Shown here: one piece after another, positions 18,235-27,104 of the stretch
How the letters are laid out: every line of letters starts with the position of its first letter
How positions within the stretch are numbered: the first letter of the stretch is position 1
Assembly: GCF_024398035.1 (NCBI RefSeq)
Contig: NZ_CP073748.1
Coordinates: 735,501-799,500, forward strand
Length of the DNA: 64,000 nt
Origin: Kordiimonas sp. SCSIO 12603
GTDB lineage: Bacteria; Pseudomonadota; Alphaproteobacteria; Sphingomonadales; Kordiimonadaceae
Direction of reading: 5' to 3'
The notes under the pieces: model-generated
Told to the model about the DNA's origin: nothing
Database searches by the model: none
The model's input: only the letters and a program-made list of their open reading frames with translations
Made by a program: the position numbers and the translations under genes

Positions 18235-21012
18235 TTATTCCCAGGTACTGTTGATATCTGTTTTCTTCTGGAAGTAGGCGGCGGTGGATTTAAACCGTGC
18301 TTTTAGAAGTAGCTGCCGTCCTTTTGGGGTGCGTGTATAAACCAGTGCAGACTTCCCCACATACCTGTTCCAGCACTTCTGGTAAAAGGCCGCTGTTTTC
18401 TTGTGTTTGGCGAATGCATGGGGCACCGGGTGGTAATCAACACGGAGCATGCTGCCTAAGAATGAGTTCCGGACAAGGATATAGCGGTCGTTATCAACAG
18501 GGCCAAGCGCTTGCGCCATTGCGGTGTTGAACTGGTGGCGTTCAGGGTTGCTGGCCCCGAGAATATGGCAGCGCACTGTGCCGTCTGATTGTTTGGTGGT
18601 GCGTAGTTCAATGTTCTTTGGCGCGGTACGGATGATGTCTGCTTGATATAGCGTATCAAGTACTGCGTGGCCAACCTGCTTCATGCTTCCTTCCAGGCTG
18701 CCGTTCCGTAGGAAAACATATAGTGCAGTGATCAGCTTCGGTGCAGCGACGAGCATGCCCACACCAATAGCCCCCATAAGTGAGTATTTGAGGTTCTGCG
18801 TAATATCCTGCAACACGGATGCGCCCCAGAAAACACCGCCCATAGCACCTTGGAAAGCAAGTGCTTTAAGAGTGTCCATAAAGGCTAGACTTTTAGGAGC
18901 ATAGTTAGCGGATGTAGCCTCCCGCATTTCTGGCCGGGGGTTTTTGCCTTGGAGGGATTGATCCCATTTTATCTTTAAGGCACCTCTGTCAGCAGCTTCC
19001 TCAAGCATACGTTCATTCAGTTGCTGCAGCCCGTTTGTAGTCCACTTAGCATCCTTCAGGTTCAGGCGCCGAATACCATTTTGGATAAGAGGTATATCGC
19101 CAAGAGAAATGCCTTCAAACGCTCTGAAACGGCGTTTCAAAATTTGCATGTCTGGCCCAAGTTTTACATTCAGGTCTTCGAACGGTGAAACAGTTTTGAT
19201 CGGTGGTCTGTACCCCTTCAGGGCGTTGACGAATTCCTTCTTAAGAAGTTCCTTCAGTGTTTCTCGTTCAATTGCGGCGAGGTGCCATATATTTGATGCT
19301 TTTTCCGGGGAAGAACGATCTATCCTGATTGCTCTGCCACGCATCTGGTTAGAGAGCATGAAGGACCCGATATTGGATGCAAGTATCAGCGTGTTCACGC
19401 TGGGGGCGTCCCAGCCTTCTCCAAGCAGTGCCTGTGTTCCGACAAGGCAAGTCACGCCGCCCAAGCGGAATAGTGCGGTGACAAAAGCAACTTGCTGTGT
19501 GCTAAACCGGCCCTCTAGTGAAACCTCCAGATAATCTGGTGTGTGATGCAGAGGCTTTACCTTTAGCGCTGCTTCAGGGATTTCCAATTGCTGAAGAATT
19601 TGGGGCATGAGTGAGGAAGCGCTTTTTGGTGCAACTATCAGTGAACCCGTAAGAATGCCTAGTTTAACACCGGAGGTAAGATGTTGCCGCAAGTGTTCAA
19701 AAATTGGCACCACGCCCAATTTGCTCATGGGACGTTTATCATCTGGGCCTGAGGGTAATTCTTTCAAACGAATGTAATTCGTCAGAACGACCATCCGAAG
19801 ATCATCGCCCATATTTTTAGCTTCGGCCTCTGCAATGGCGACAATACTGGCGAGTTTGCTAACGCTGTTGGCCAACAGTTTGCTGGTTTCTTTGGTATCT
19901 GTAATGGTTACGCGGCAGCGTTCAATACAGCCTATTTTTTGAAAGCGTTTTTGCCACCGGGTGAGCGTTTCCTCATGTTCAGAAAGAAAATCCCGCTGGG
20001 TAAAGAAAACACCTGTAAGGAAAATTTCCAACCATTCTGGCGTTAAGGTTGGTATCTTTTCTTTTTCTGCGCCCAGTAATTTTAAAGCATTTCTTGATGG
20101 TGGGTAGCCAATTGTATTGAAATAAATGATCAGTGCGGAAAACATCTTAGGATCAGCGAGGATGGCTTCGAAATCTTCTTCCGCAACTTTCAGCCAGGGA
20201 TGGCTGGAGATGGCTTTCTCAAAACTCGCACATGTGAGTAGTTCTTTGGTAGCTAGCGCAACCTCGGTCTTGAAATTTTCAAGTTGATCTGCTTCCAAGC
20301 CTCTGGGTTCAGAAAAATAAACATAATCCTGATGGGGACAAAGATCGCCGCGCTTTACGAGTTCAGGCACGGAAATTTCTGTGTCGACCGGACCACATAG
20401 CTCCTCGTATCGCTGCCATTCGCTATATTCTACATCATAGGGAGGTGTAGCAGTGAGCGAGAGCATTGTAGGTTTGCCCAACCCTTTTTTTACCTTGGTT
20501 AAAACGGCCCACCATTCTTTGCGAAGATGGTGTGCTTCATCCAGCACAATGGTGTGCGTGCCAACCTTTTTCAGGGTTTTGATAACGTCAATTTTTTCCG
20601 GTTTCGATTGGCCGTTTGTTTCTTCTTCCTCTGCATAGTCTTCTTCATCCTGAGCTACCTTTCCCGTCATTGCAGCATGGAGAGCTTGGTAGGTGATAAA
20701 GATAAGCGGTTTGGATTGCCTGAGATCGCGGCTGATTATCTGATCAACATCATAGGTCTCTGGTGCGAAAGCTTCTTTCAGGCGGCTTACCCATTGGTCT
20801 CGTATGGTAAGGGACGGCGCTAAAATAAGGCTTGGTTTCTGAAGCCTGATAAGAACCTCTAACCCCAGCGTGGTTTTGCCTGAACCAGGTGCCGCTACAA
20901 CATGGAGATGTTGATCATCCAGATGGCTATCAAGTTCATCTAGTACACGTGCTTGATATGCACGCCATTTGCCGCGAAACCCTAATTCTTCAAACAATGA
21001 AATCCCCCTCAA
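18235..21012 (-). CDS. Large SF2 DEAH-box helicase with hydrophobic C-terminal segments
   Basis: The 925-residue protein has a full SF2 core: Walker A APGSGKTT (residues 41-48), DEAH (158-161), SLTATP (185-190), and a motif VI-like QMRGRAIR in the second RecA domain near residue 560. About residues 710-775 hold two hydrophobic stretches (around GGVFWGASVL and GAIGVGMLVAAPKL) that look like membrane or membrane-associated helices, which is unusual for a helicase. The last 150 residues form an unrecognised domain. The core resembles Res subunits of type III restriction enzymes, but no methylase or nuclease motif lies nearby. It is a solitary gene; a role in defence or DNA repair is possible but unproven. 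Confidence 0.85.
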   Translation of the reverse strand: MRGISLFEELGFRGKWRAYQARVLDELDSHLDDQHLHVVAAPGSGKTTLGLEVLIRLQKPSLILAPSLTIRDQWVSRLKEAFAPETYDVDQIISRDLRQSKPLIFITYQALHAAMTGKVAQDEEDYAEEEETNGQSKPEKIDVIKTLKKVGTHTIVLDEAHHLRKEWWAVLTKVKKGLGKPTMLSLTATPPYDVEYSEWQRYEELCGPVDTEISVPELVKRGDLCPHQDYVYFSEPRGLEADQLENFKTEVALATKELLTCASFEKAISSHPWLKVAEEDFEAILADPKMFSALIIYFNTIGYPPSRNALKLLGAEKEKIPTLTPEWLEIFLTGVFFTQRDFLSEHEETLTRWQKRFQKIGCIERCRVTITDTKETSKLLANSVSKLASIVAIAEAEAKNMGDDLRMVVLTNYIRLKELPSGPDDKRPMSKLGVVPIFEHLRQHLTSGVKLGILTGSLIVAPKSASSLMPQILQQLEIPEAALKVKPLHHTPDYLEVSLEGRFSTQQVAFVTALFRLGGVTCLVGTQALLGEGWDAPSVNTLILASNIGSFMLSNQMRGRAIRIDRSSPEKASNIWHLAAIERETLKELLKKEFVNALKGYRPPIKTVSPFEDLNVKLGPDMQILKRRFRAFEGISLGDIPLIQNGIRRLNLKDAKWTTNGLQQLNERMLEEAADRGALKIKWDQSLQGKNPRPEMREATSANYAPKSLAFMDTLKALAFQGAMGGVFWGASVLQDITQNLKYSLMGAIGVGMLVAAPKLITALYVFLRNGSLEGSMKQVGHAVLDTLYQADIIRTAPKNIELRTTKQSDGTVRCHILGASNPERHQFNTAMAQALGPVDNDRYILVRNSFLGSMLRVDYHPVPHAFAKHKKTAAFYQKCWNRYVGKSALVYTRTPKGRQLLLKARFKSTAAYFQKKTDINSTWE

Positions 21013-21062
21013 GTATCAACGCTTAGTGAATACCAGAGGCGATTATCAGGTCAAGGCGAAAG

Positions 21063-21089
21063 ACCACCTTCCCAGACAGGAAAGGTGGT
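21063..21089 (-). terminator. Possible terminator after the serine hydrolase gene
   Basis: An 8-bp stem (ACCACCTT / AAGGTGGT) with a 11-12 nt loop lies about 20 bp beyond the stop on the minus strand; only a short T run follows, so it is weak. Confidence 0.4.
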
Positions 21090-21108
21090 TCTTGATGTTC
21101 TGCGGGTT

Positions 21109-22548
21109 CTAGGAGGCTGAAAGCCGTTCAATGCCTTCTTTGGCAGAGGTGAAGCTTTCATCCAGTTCGAGCGTTTTCCTGTAGTTGGCAATAGCTGCGT
21201 CTTTGTTGCCGAGGCGCTCGTAGATCAGTCCCAGGCTATCAAAGGCATTGGCCACAGTAGGGAACAGTTCCACGTTTTTCTTAAGAACCGCCAATGACAT
21301 GTCCTGTTCACCTTCGTCCCAAAGTATAAAGCCCAAATGGTTCAACCAGCGATCTGAATAATCCTTATAGCCCGCTTCTTTGATGGCGGTTTCAAACTTC
21401 TCGCTGAAGGCTTCAATACCGTTTTTCTCTATGTAAAGATACGCAAAGAAACCAAGTGGTAATAGAGCTGGTTCTGGTGTTTTACCTTGGTGAAGGTCGG
21501 CAATGCGCTGTGAAATCCGTTCTGCAACTAGTTGATCTGTGTTTGCTAAAACAATGATGAACAGCTTGTCTTTGAATAGCACTTCAACGGCAGCACTAAC
21601 GCCCGGGCCTCCGCCATAGGAACTCCAGATATTGTCTGGGTTTGCTTTGATTTCTTCCCATTTTCGATCGCGTTTCTGGTAGTGGTTACCGAGCACTGCC
21701 TTCATTTCATCATTCAGGATCGTGTTCTCATAGAACAGGTGAGAATAGAAGCGCGCGAGATCAGAAGGCGTGGAATACATGCCGCCGTCCGGTGTTACAT
21801 TTTCCAGCATTGCTGTGCGGTCAACTTTCTTGCCAGTCATAGTAGTGCTGTAGCTGAGCGCTTTGCCAGTTACATCTTCTGTGAGCGCATATTCGGTATC
21901 GTTTGCACCAATTTTGGAAAGGATTTCTTGCTTGAGAACGCTTGCGAAATCCTGACCGGATATTTTCTCAATAATCGCGCCCAAAACGATATAATTATAG
22001 TTGGAATACTCTCGCTTTGTACCCGGCTCTGAAAGCAGTGGCTTATCCATTAAAAGCGGTAATTTATCCTGAATGTTTTTGAGGGATTTATAGGTGCGGT
22101 AATATTCATCATTGAAGATATCCGCGAAGCCAGAGCGGTGAGAGAGAAGCTGTCTTACCGTGATTTTGTTCGCAACCTCAGCAGGAAACCCGAGATCAAA
22201 TTTTGCCAGTGTATCTTCCAGGGTTAACTTGCCGTCTTGCACCATGCGAAGAAGGATAGCGGCAGTAATATGCTTGTTGATTGAGCCAATACGGATTTTT
22301 GTATTGCTTTGGTTCGCTATGTTATTTTCAATATCAGCGAGGCCGTAGCTCTTATCAAAGATAATCTGATCATCTTTATAAATGGCAACAGTGCCTGTAA
22401 ACCAGCCACTTTCCGTGTAGCCCTGAATGATAGCTTCTGCGCCTTCGATGAAAGCAGTGTTTTTGTCTGTAGTATCTTGAGAATGAGCCTGAGCACTGAA
22501 ACCAGCAATAAGCATCAGGCTGCAAGCAATGTGCTTGAAGCGTTTCAT
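21109..22548 (-). CDS. Exported serine hydrolase (class C beta-lactamase fold) with C-terminal TPR
   Basis: The 479-residue protein has a signal peptide (LMLIAGFSAQAHSQ). The beta-lactamase/transpeptidase-like domain has the S-x-x-K motif SINK (Ser89, Lys92) and the Tyr-x-Asn motif in REYSNYNYIVLG. Such proteins include esterases, D-aminopeptidases and penicillin-binding-like enzymes; the substrate cannot be read. The C-terminal 100 residues contain TPR helices (FDSLGLIYERLGNKDAAIANY) very like those in the esterase at 11618. The gene is monocistronic. Confidence 0.87.
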   Translation of the reverse strand: MKRFKHIACSLMLIAGFSAQAHSQDTTDKNTAFIEGAEAIIQGYTESGWFTGTVAIYKDDQIIFDKSYGLADIENNIANQSNTKIRIGSINKHITAAILLRMVQDGKLTLEDTLAKFDLGFPAEVANKITVRQLLSHRSGFADIFNDEYYRTYKSLKNIQDKLPLLMDKPLLSEPGTKREYSNYNYIVLGAIIEKISGQDFASVLKQEILSKIGANDTEYALTEDVTGKALSYSTTMTGKKVDRTAMLENVTPDGGMYSTPSDLARFYSHLFYENTILNDEMKAVLGNHYQKRDRKWEEIKANPDNIWSSYGGGPGVSAAVEVLFKDKLFIIVLANTDQLVAERISQRIADLHQGKTPEPALLPLGFFAYLYIEKNGIEAFSEKFETAIKEAGYKDYSDRWLNHLGFILWDEGEQDMSLAVLKKNVELFPTVANAFDSLGLIYERLGNKDAAIANYRKTLELDESFTSAKEGIERLSAS

Positions 22549-22719
22549 AGTTCAATTTTCCTCGCATCGCATATGTTTATTAGTAAGCAGTTGTTCTGCT
22601 TTGTGCTGAACGTAGGTGCTTGAGTTTGTTTTTACAAATCGTTTCGAGCAAGGAGCATGCGCTTTCACAAGTTGTGTGATGTTTTTGCGCCGCTTATTTT
22701 ACTATGGTTTAGATCTCAT

Positions 22720-22753
22720 AAAAAAACCGCTTCCCCCAAATTAGGGAAAGCGG
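22720..22753 (-). terminator. Terminator of the isocitrate lyase gene
   Basis: On the minus strand a 10-bp GC-rich stem (CCGCTTTCCC / GGGGAAGCGG) is followed by seven T residues, 25 bp after the stop codon. Confidence 0.85.
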
Positions 22754-22777
22754 CAGTTTTGGGTATTGCAGGGCTTA

Positions 22778-24415
22778 TTAACCGAACTGGTTCATGGTGT
22801 TGTCTTCACCAGCTGCCTTCAGAGCAGCTTCACCAGCGAAATATTCTTTATGGTCATCACCAATATCTGAACCAGCCATGTTCTGGTGTTTTACACAAGC
22901 GATGCCTTGGCGAATTTCTTCGCGCTGAACTTGTTTCACGTACCCAAGCATTGCTTCATCGCCGAAGTAGCGCTTCGCAAGATTATCTGTAGACAGCGCA
23001 GCTGTGTGGTATGTTGGCAGCGTGATCAGGTGGTGGAAGATACCAGCCCGCTTTGAACCGTCTCGCTGGAAGGTGCGGATCTTCTCGTCAGCCGCTGCAG
23101 CCAGTTCTGTATCATCATAATCCACACTCATCAGGTTCGCACGGTCATAGGCAGACATATCCTTGCCTTCTTCTGTCCATGCATCAAACACCTGCTGGCG
23201 GAAATTCAGGGTCCAGTTAAAGGATGGTGAATTGTTATAAACCAGCTTTGCATTTGGAATTACATCACGGATACGGTCAACCATGCCTGCGATTTGCTCA
23301 ACATGTGGTTTCTCGGTTTCAATCCACAGAAGGTCAGCACCATTTTGAAGCGATGTGATACAGTCAAGAACACATCGGTCTTCGCCAGTGCCCGGCTTGA
23401 ACTGGAACAGGTTAGACGGCAGGCGTTTAGGGCGCATCAATTTACCATCGCGGTTAATTACAACATCATTTGAATTCAGATCGGTTGCCGCCACTTCTTC
23501 GCAGTCAAGGAAGCTGTTGTACTGGTCACCCAGATCGCCCGGCTCTTTGGAAACCGCAATCTGTTTTGTAAGGCCAGCACCGAGGCTGTCAGTGCGGGTA
23601 ACAACGATGCCGTCATCCACGCCCATTTCAAGGAAGGCATAGCGGCATGCCCGCACTTTAGCGAGAAAATCTTCGTGAGGAACAGTTACTTTACCGTCCT
23701 GGTGACCACACTGCTTTTCGTCAGACACCTGGTTTTCGATTTGAAGCGCACAAGCACCTGCCTCGATCATTTTCTTTGCAAGAAGGTATGTTGCTTCTGC
23801 GTTACCAAAGCCCGCGTCAATATCAGCGATAATTGGCACAACATGGGTTTGGAAATTATCAATCTTGCCTTGAATTTCCTGCTCAAGCGCCGCATTGCCA
23901 GCGCCGCGTGCTGCGTCCAGATCACGGAAAAGGCCGCCAAGCTCGCGGGCATCAGCTTGTTTCAGGAATGTGTACAGTTCTTCAATCAGTGCAGGCACAG
24001 ATGTTTTTTCGTGCATACTTTGGTCGGGCAGTGGGCCAAACTCGGAACGCAGAGCAGCAACCATCCAGCCAGATAAATATAGATAGCGGCCCTTTGTACT
24101 GCCGAAATGCTTTTTAATTGAGATCATCTTCTGCTGACCGATAAAGCCGTGCCAGCAACCAAGGGACTGTGTGTAGTTCGCTGGATCTGCATCATAAGCA
24201 GCCATATCGCGGCGCATGATGCTTGCGGTGTAACGGGCAATGTCAAGGCCTGTATGGAAACGATTCTGGGCGCGCATGCGGACTACGGCCTCGGCATCAA
24301 TACCATCCCAAGTACCTTCATAACTTTTGATAAGGTCCTGAACGTTTTTGATGTCGCTTTGGTAATTCATAGTATTGTTACCGCCTGAAATTCCAGAATT
24401 ATTGTCGTAAGGCAT
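22778..24415 (-). CDS. aceA: Isocitrate lyase, long proteobacterial type
   Basis: The 545-residue enzyme cleaves isocitrate to glyoxylate and succinate, the first step of the glyoxylate shunt for growth on acetate or fatty acids. It has the magnesium-site stretch IADIDAGFGN and the catalytic loop KQCGHQDGK with the active-site Cys. The length and the KQCGH form match the Pseudomonas-type enzyme (about 530 residues) rather than the 430-residue E. coli enzyme. It stands alone, divergent from a ScfR/RamB-like regulator. Malate synthase is not in the window. Confidence 0.95.
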   Translation of the reverse strand: MPYDNNSGISGGNNTMNYQSDIKNVQDLIKSYEGTWDGIDAEAVVRMRAQNRFHTGLDIARYTASIMRRDMAAYDADPANYTQSLGCWHGFIGQQKMISIKKHFGSTKGRYLYLSGWMVAALRSEFGPLPDQSMHEKTSVPALIEELYTFLKQADARELGGLFRDLDAARGAGNAALEQEIQGKIDNFQTHVVPIIADIDAGFGNAEATYLLAKKMIEAGACALQIENQVSDEKQCGHQDGKVTVPHEDFLAKVRACRYAFLEMGVDDGIVVTRTDSLGAGLTKQIAVSKEPGDLGDQYNSFLDCEEVAATDLNSNDVVINRDGKLMRPKRLPSNLFQFKPGTGEDRCVLDCITSLQNGADLLWIETEKPHVEQIAGMVDRIRDVIPNAKLVYNNSPSFNWTLNFRQQVFDAWTEEGKDMSAYDRANLMSVDYDDTELAAAADEKIRTFQRDGSKRAGIFHHLITLPTYHTAALSTDNLAKRYFGDEAMLGYVKQVQREEIRQGIACVKHQNMAGSDIGDDHKEYFAGEAALKAAGEDNTMNQFG

Positions 24416-24536
24416 TGTTTCTCTCCGTTACACAAATCTACACAAATCCAAATTGCCGCTGAAAATGGGCGGCTGATCTGCCTTTAAAGAAACGGTATGT
24501 GTTTTTTTGCCTTTTGACCCGCAGTAAAAAGTGAAC

Positions 24537-24580
24537 TTGTAAAATCTTACAAAATATTTTGTAATGTTGTAAGATTTGTA
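24537..24580. promoter_or_regulatory. Palindromic operator between aceA and its likely regulator
   Basis: An 18-bp perfect palindrome (TTACAAAAT/ATTTTGTAA, 24547-24564) is nested in further TTGTAA/TTACAA half-sites: TTGTAAAATCTTACAA starts at 24537 and TTGTAAGATTTGTAA runs to 24580. The site lies 30-73 bp before the regulator start and about 120-180 bp before aceA. It is the obvious target for the divergent XRE-type regulator; that is an inference. Confidence 0.7.
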
Positions 24581-24609
24581 AGAATACATATGTAATGATG
24601 GAGCTGGCG

Positions 24610-26001
24610 ATGAGCACAGAACGCAGCACATTTATGGGGCCAAGGATTCGCCGCCTTAGACGGGACCTTGGTTTAACGCAGGTTGTGATGGCGGAAGATC
24701 TGGATGTTTCTCCATCCTATATCGCGCTTATCGAAAACAACCAGCGGCCTGTAACAGCTTCCATGCTTCTAAAGCTTGCGGATATTTACAGAATAGATAT
24801 CGCTTCGCTGGCACGCGGTGCTGGGGATGATTTCCATGCCCAGCTTTCTTCAGCTTTTAAGGCCCCTCTCTTTGCGGACCTTGATCTTTCGCCACTTGAG
24901 ATTCAGGATTTTGGCAGCACTTTCCCTGCAACAGCTGAGGCAGTGATGCGGCTCTATACCGCTTATCAGGAAGGTCAGCTTGCGCTGGCGGACCAAACTG
25001 GTGGTGATTCCTCGGGGCCTGATCCTGTGAGCGAAGCACGGCGTTTCTTAGCTGCGCGAAAAAACTATTTCGCTGAAATTGATGGCCCGGCCGAGGAACT
25101 GGCCCAGCATGTGAGCCGGGCAGGGGGCTTTGAGAAATATTTCAACGACCAACGCTTGCGGGTCAGGCGATTGCCATCTGATGTGATGATGGGTTTTACG
25201 CGCCGGTTTGATATGCACCGGCGGGAAATTGTGCTTGAAGAATCGCTTGATGGCGCCAGTGCTACTTTCCAGCTTGCACTACAGGTCGTGTATCTTGAGA
25301 TGAACGATGTGATTGGTGAAATCCTTGCGGGCACCAGCTTTGAAACTGAAACGGGGGAGAAGCTCACTCGCCGGGCGCTGGCTAATTACGCTGCAGGCGC
25401 GATTATGATGCCTTACAGCAAGTTCGTGCGTGCTGCCAAAGACCGGCATTATGATATCGAAGCGCTTGGCCGCCAGTTTGGCGCTAGTTTTGAGCAAGTG
25501 GCGCATCGGCTTACCACACTACAGAAACCAGGACAGGAAGGGGTGCCTTTCTTTTTCATTCGGGTTGATGCTGCAGGTAATGTTTCGAAGCGGCTGGACG
25601 GGGCCGGTTTCCCGTTTGCGCGGCATGGTGGCTCGTGCCCGCTGTGGAGCCTCCACGGTGCTTTCTCAAGCCCCCGTAAGCTCCTTACCCAGTGGGTGGA
25701 GCTGCCTGACGGGGAGAAGTTCTTCTCGATCGTACGCACAGTTACGGCGGGTGGCGGTGGTTACGGCAAACCACAGGTGGAACGGGCCGTGGCTCTTTGC
25801 TGTGCATCCCAGCATGCCTCTCACTTGGTCTATACAAAAAGTGTGGATATAGCTGCCGTGAAGCCAACACCTATCGGGATCAATTGCCGCCTTTGTCACC
25901 GAGCGGGCTGCCTTGCCCGCGCGGAACCACCTATTGGCCGTTCACTACTCTCAGACGATATCCGCAGGCCGGTAACACCGTTCGGCCTCGCTGATCCCTG
26001 A
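24610..26001 (+). CDS. ScfR/RamB-like XRE family regulator of short-chain acyl metabolism
   Basis: The 463-residue protein has an N-terminal XRE helix-turn-helix (IRRLRRDLGLTQVVMAEDL, VSPSYIALIENNQRPVT), then an IrrE/ImmA-like middle domain and a C-terminal short-chain fatty acyl regulator domain with several Cys (CCASQHASH, INCRLCHRAGC). Corynebacterial RamB, of the same architecture, controls aceA. The ATG at 24610 is chosen because GGAG lies 7 nt before it; earlier ATGs lack a site. It is divergent from aceA with a nested palindrome between, so it very likely regulates aceA and itself in response to an acyl-CoA or acetate signal. Confidence 0.88.
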   Translation: MSTERSTFMGPRIRRLRRDLGLTQVVMAEDLDVSPSYIALIENNQRPVTASMLLKLADIYRIDIASLARGAGDDFHAQLSSAFKAPLFADLDLSPLEIQDFGSTFPATAEAVMRLYTAYQEGQLALADQTGGDSSGPDPVSEARRFLAARKNYFAEIDGPAEELAQHVSRAGGFEKYFNDQRLRVRRLPSDVMMGFTRRFDMHRREIVLEESLDGASATFQLALQVVYLEMNDVIGEILAGTSFETETGEKLTRRALANYAAGAIMMPYSKFVRAAKDRHYDIEALGRQFGASFEQVAHRLTTLQKPGQEGVPFFFIRVDAAGNVSKRLDGAGFPFARHGGSCPLWSLHGAFSSPRKLLTQWVELPDGEKFFSIVRTVTAGGGGYGKPQVERAVALCCASQHASHLVYTKSVDIAAVKPTPIGINCRLCHRAGCLARAEPPIGRSLLSDDIRRPVTPFGLADP

Positions 26002-26082
26002 TGATTTTGATTTGACGAAATATTTTAGGAGATAGGGCGAAAGAGAATACCTGAGTATATTTACCTTCGAATTGGATGAATC

Positions 26083-26487
26083 ATGAAACTTAAGAACATT
26101 AAATCATTTTCCCATAATTTTACCCATTCTTTTGTAAGTTATAATAATTACATAGACGATGGCTTTGTGATGAGAGATTTGGCTAAGCTTGCACGAGCCA
26201 ATCAAGGCGAGGCGATTTGTATTGATTGGTTGTCGGAGGAACCACCATTTTGTGGTAGAATTGCTAAAAGTATTAAGCTCTGGAAAAAACGGATGCCGGA
26301 GCTTTTGAAAAGCCATAATATAACTTTAGATTGCATTTTTGCCTTGCGTACGGAGGTAAGAGTGATGCCTAATTATGAGGTTAGCGTGTTGGCTTTTGCT
26401 AAAGACATAAATGGGAAAGAATATCAATCGCTGATTTCTGAGTTTGTAGACTGTCCCTCAACAGTATTTGTTCATTTCACTGTCTGA
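26083..26487 (+). CDS. Hypothetical protein
   Basis: The 134-residue product is soluble, with no signal peptide and three Cys. No domain is recognised. The first 150 bases are clearly more AT-rich than the neighbouring genes, and the ribosome site is weak (GGATGAATC before the ATG). It stands between the regulator of aceA and a convergent secreted protein gene. Coding is likely from length and frame but not certain. Confidence 0.45.
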   Translation: MKLKNIKSFSHNFTHSFVSYNNYIDDGFVMRDLAKLARANQGEAICIDWLSEEPPFCGRIAKSIKLWKKRMPELLKSHNITLDCIFALRTEVRVMPNYEVSVLAFAKDINGKEYQSLISEFVDCPSTVFVHFTV

Positions 26488-26572
26488 AGGGTGTTCTTTA
26501 ATTACTGTTCTAGGTTGGACACTGATACGAAAGAAGGTTTCTTCATTATTAGTGTATCGCTATGGCGAAACA

Positions 26573-26986
26573 TCAGTTACACAAATCCTGATGCCGTTTT
26601 GCTATAGGCTGAAGCCTTTTATTTTCTTCTTGAAGAAATTCGGTAAGTTGTTGAACGCCAGCGTTTACTTTTGCCGATATGTTTGCAGGGCAGTTGGTCT
26701 GCACCTTATCTTTAACCTGATTTAGTTTTTTGAGCCCATCTAGTGCACGAGATGAAATTTCCATTGCGGTAGGCAGGTTTTTGGTTGCCTTACAGTAAAA
26801 AGCTACTGAGCTTCTTTTTTCCAGATGTATGTTTTCGACAATGGATGCGACTTGGTCACTATCCGCAAGAATTGCTTTGGAGGTCTGTGTGTATTCCACA
26901 AGGTTAGCCTTACATTCATTCGCTTTCCCGGTTTCTGAAATACCAAGGCCAGCAATGAAAATGAATACAGCTGTTTTTAGATGCAT
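26573..26986 (-). CDS. Small secreted helical protein, unknown function
   Basis: The 137-residue product begins with a signal peptide (MHLKTAVFIFIAGLGISETGKA) and is then mostly helical with four Cys, so it is probably periplasmic with disulfides. The start at 26986 is supported by GGGGGAC 8 nt upstream; a start 12 codons earlier lacks a site. No family is recognised. Confidence 0.6.
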   Translation of the reverse strand: MHLKTAVFIFIAGLGISETGKANECKANLVEYTQTSKAILADSDQVASIVENIHLEKRSSVAFYCKATKNLPTAMEISSRALDGLKKLNQVKDKVQTNCPANISAKVNAGVQQLTEFLQEENKRLQPIAKRHQDLCN

Positions 26987-27052
26987 TTGATAAAGTCCCC
27001 CATAAAATGAAAGGCAGTGCATACCAGCTTATGGGAATGAAGAATAGCCAAT

Positions 27053-27082
27053 AAAAAAGCCAGTCTGTCGGCCGGCTTTTTT
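27053..27082. terminator. Hairpin terminator downstream of the CadC-like gene
   Basis: AAAAAAGCC and GGCTTTTTT pair as a 9-bp stem around a 12-nt loop, giving T tracts in both directions. It sits 23 bp after the stop of the minus-strand regulator gene. Its left flank closely resembles the terminator at 30459. Confidence 0.65.
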
Positions 27083-27104
27083 GGGGCGCAAGAGATTATT
27101 TTCT

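Noticed and set aside
18235-21012. Type III restriction-modification system
   Set aside because: Only a Res-like helicase core is seen. There is no methyltransferase gene beside it and no PD-(D/E)XK motif that I could identify at the end of the protein.
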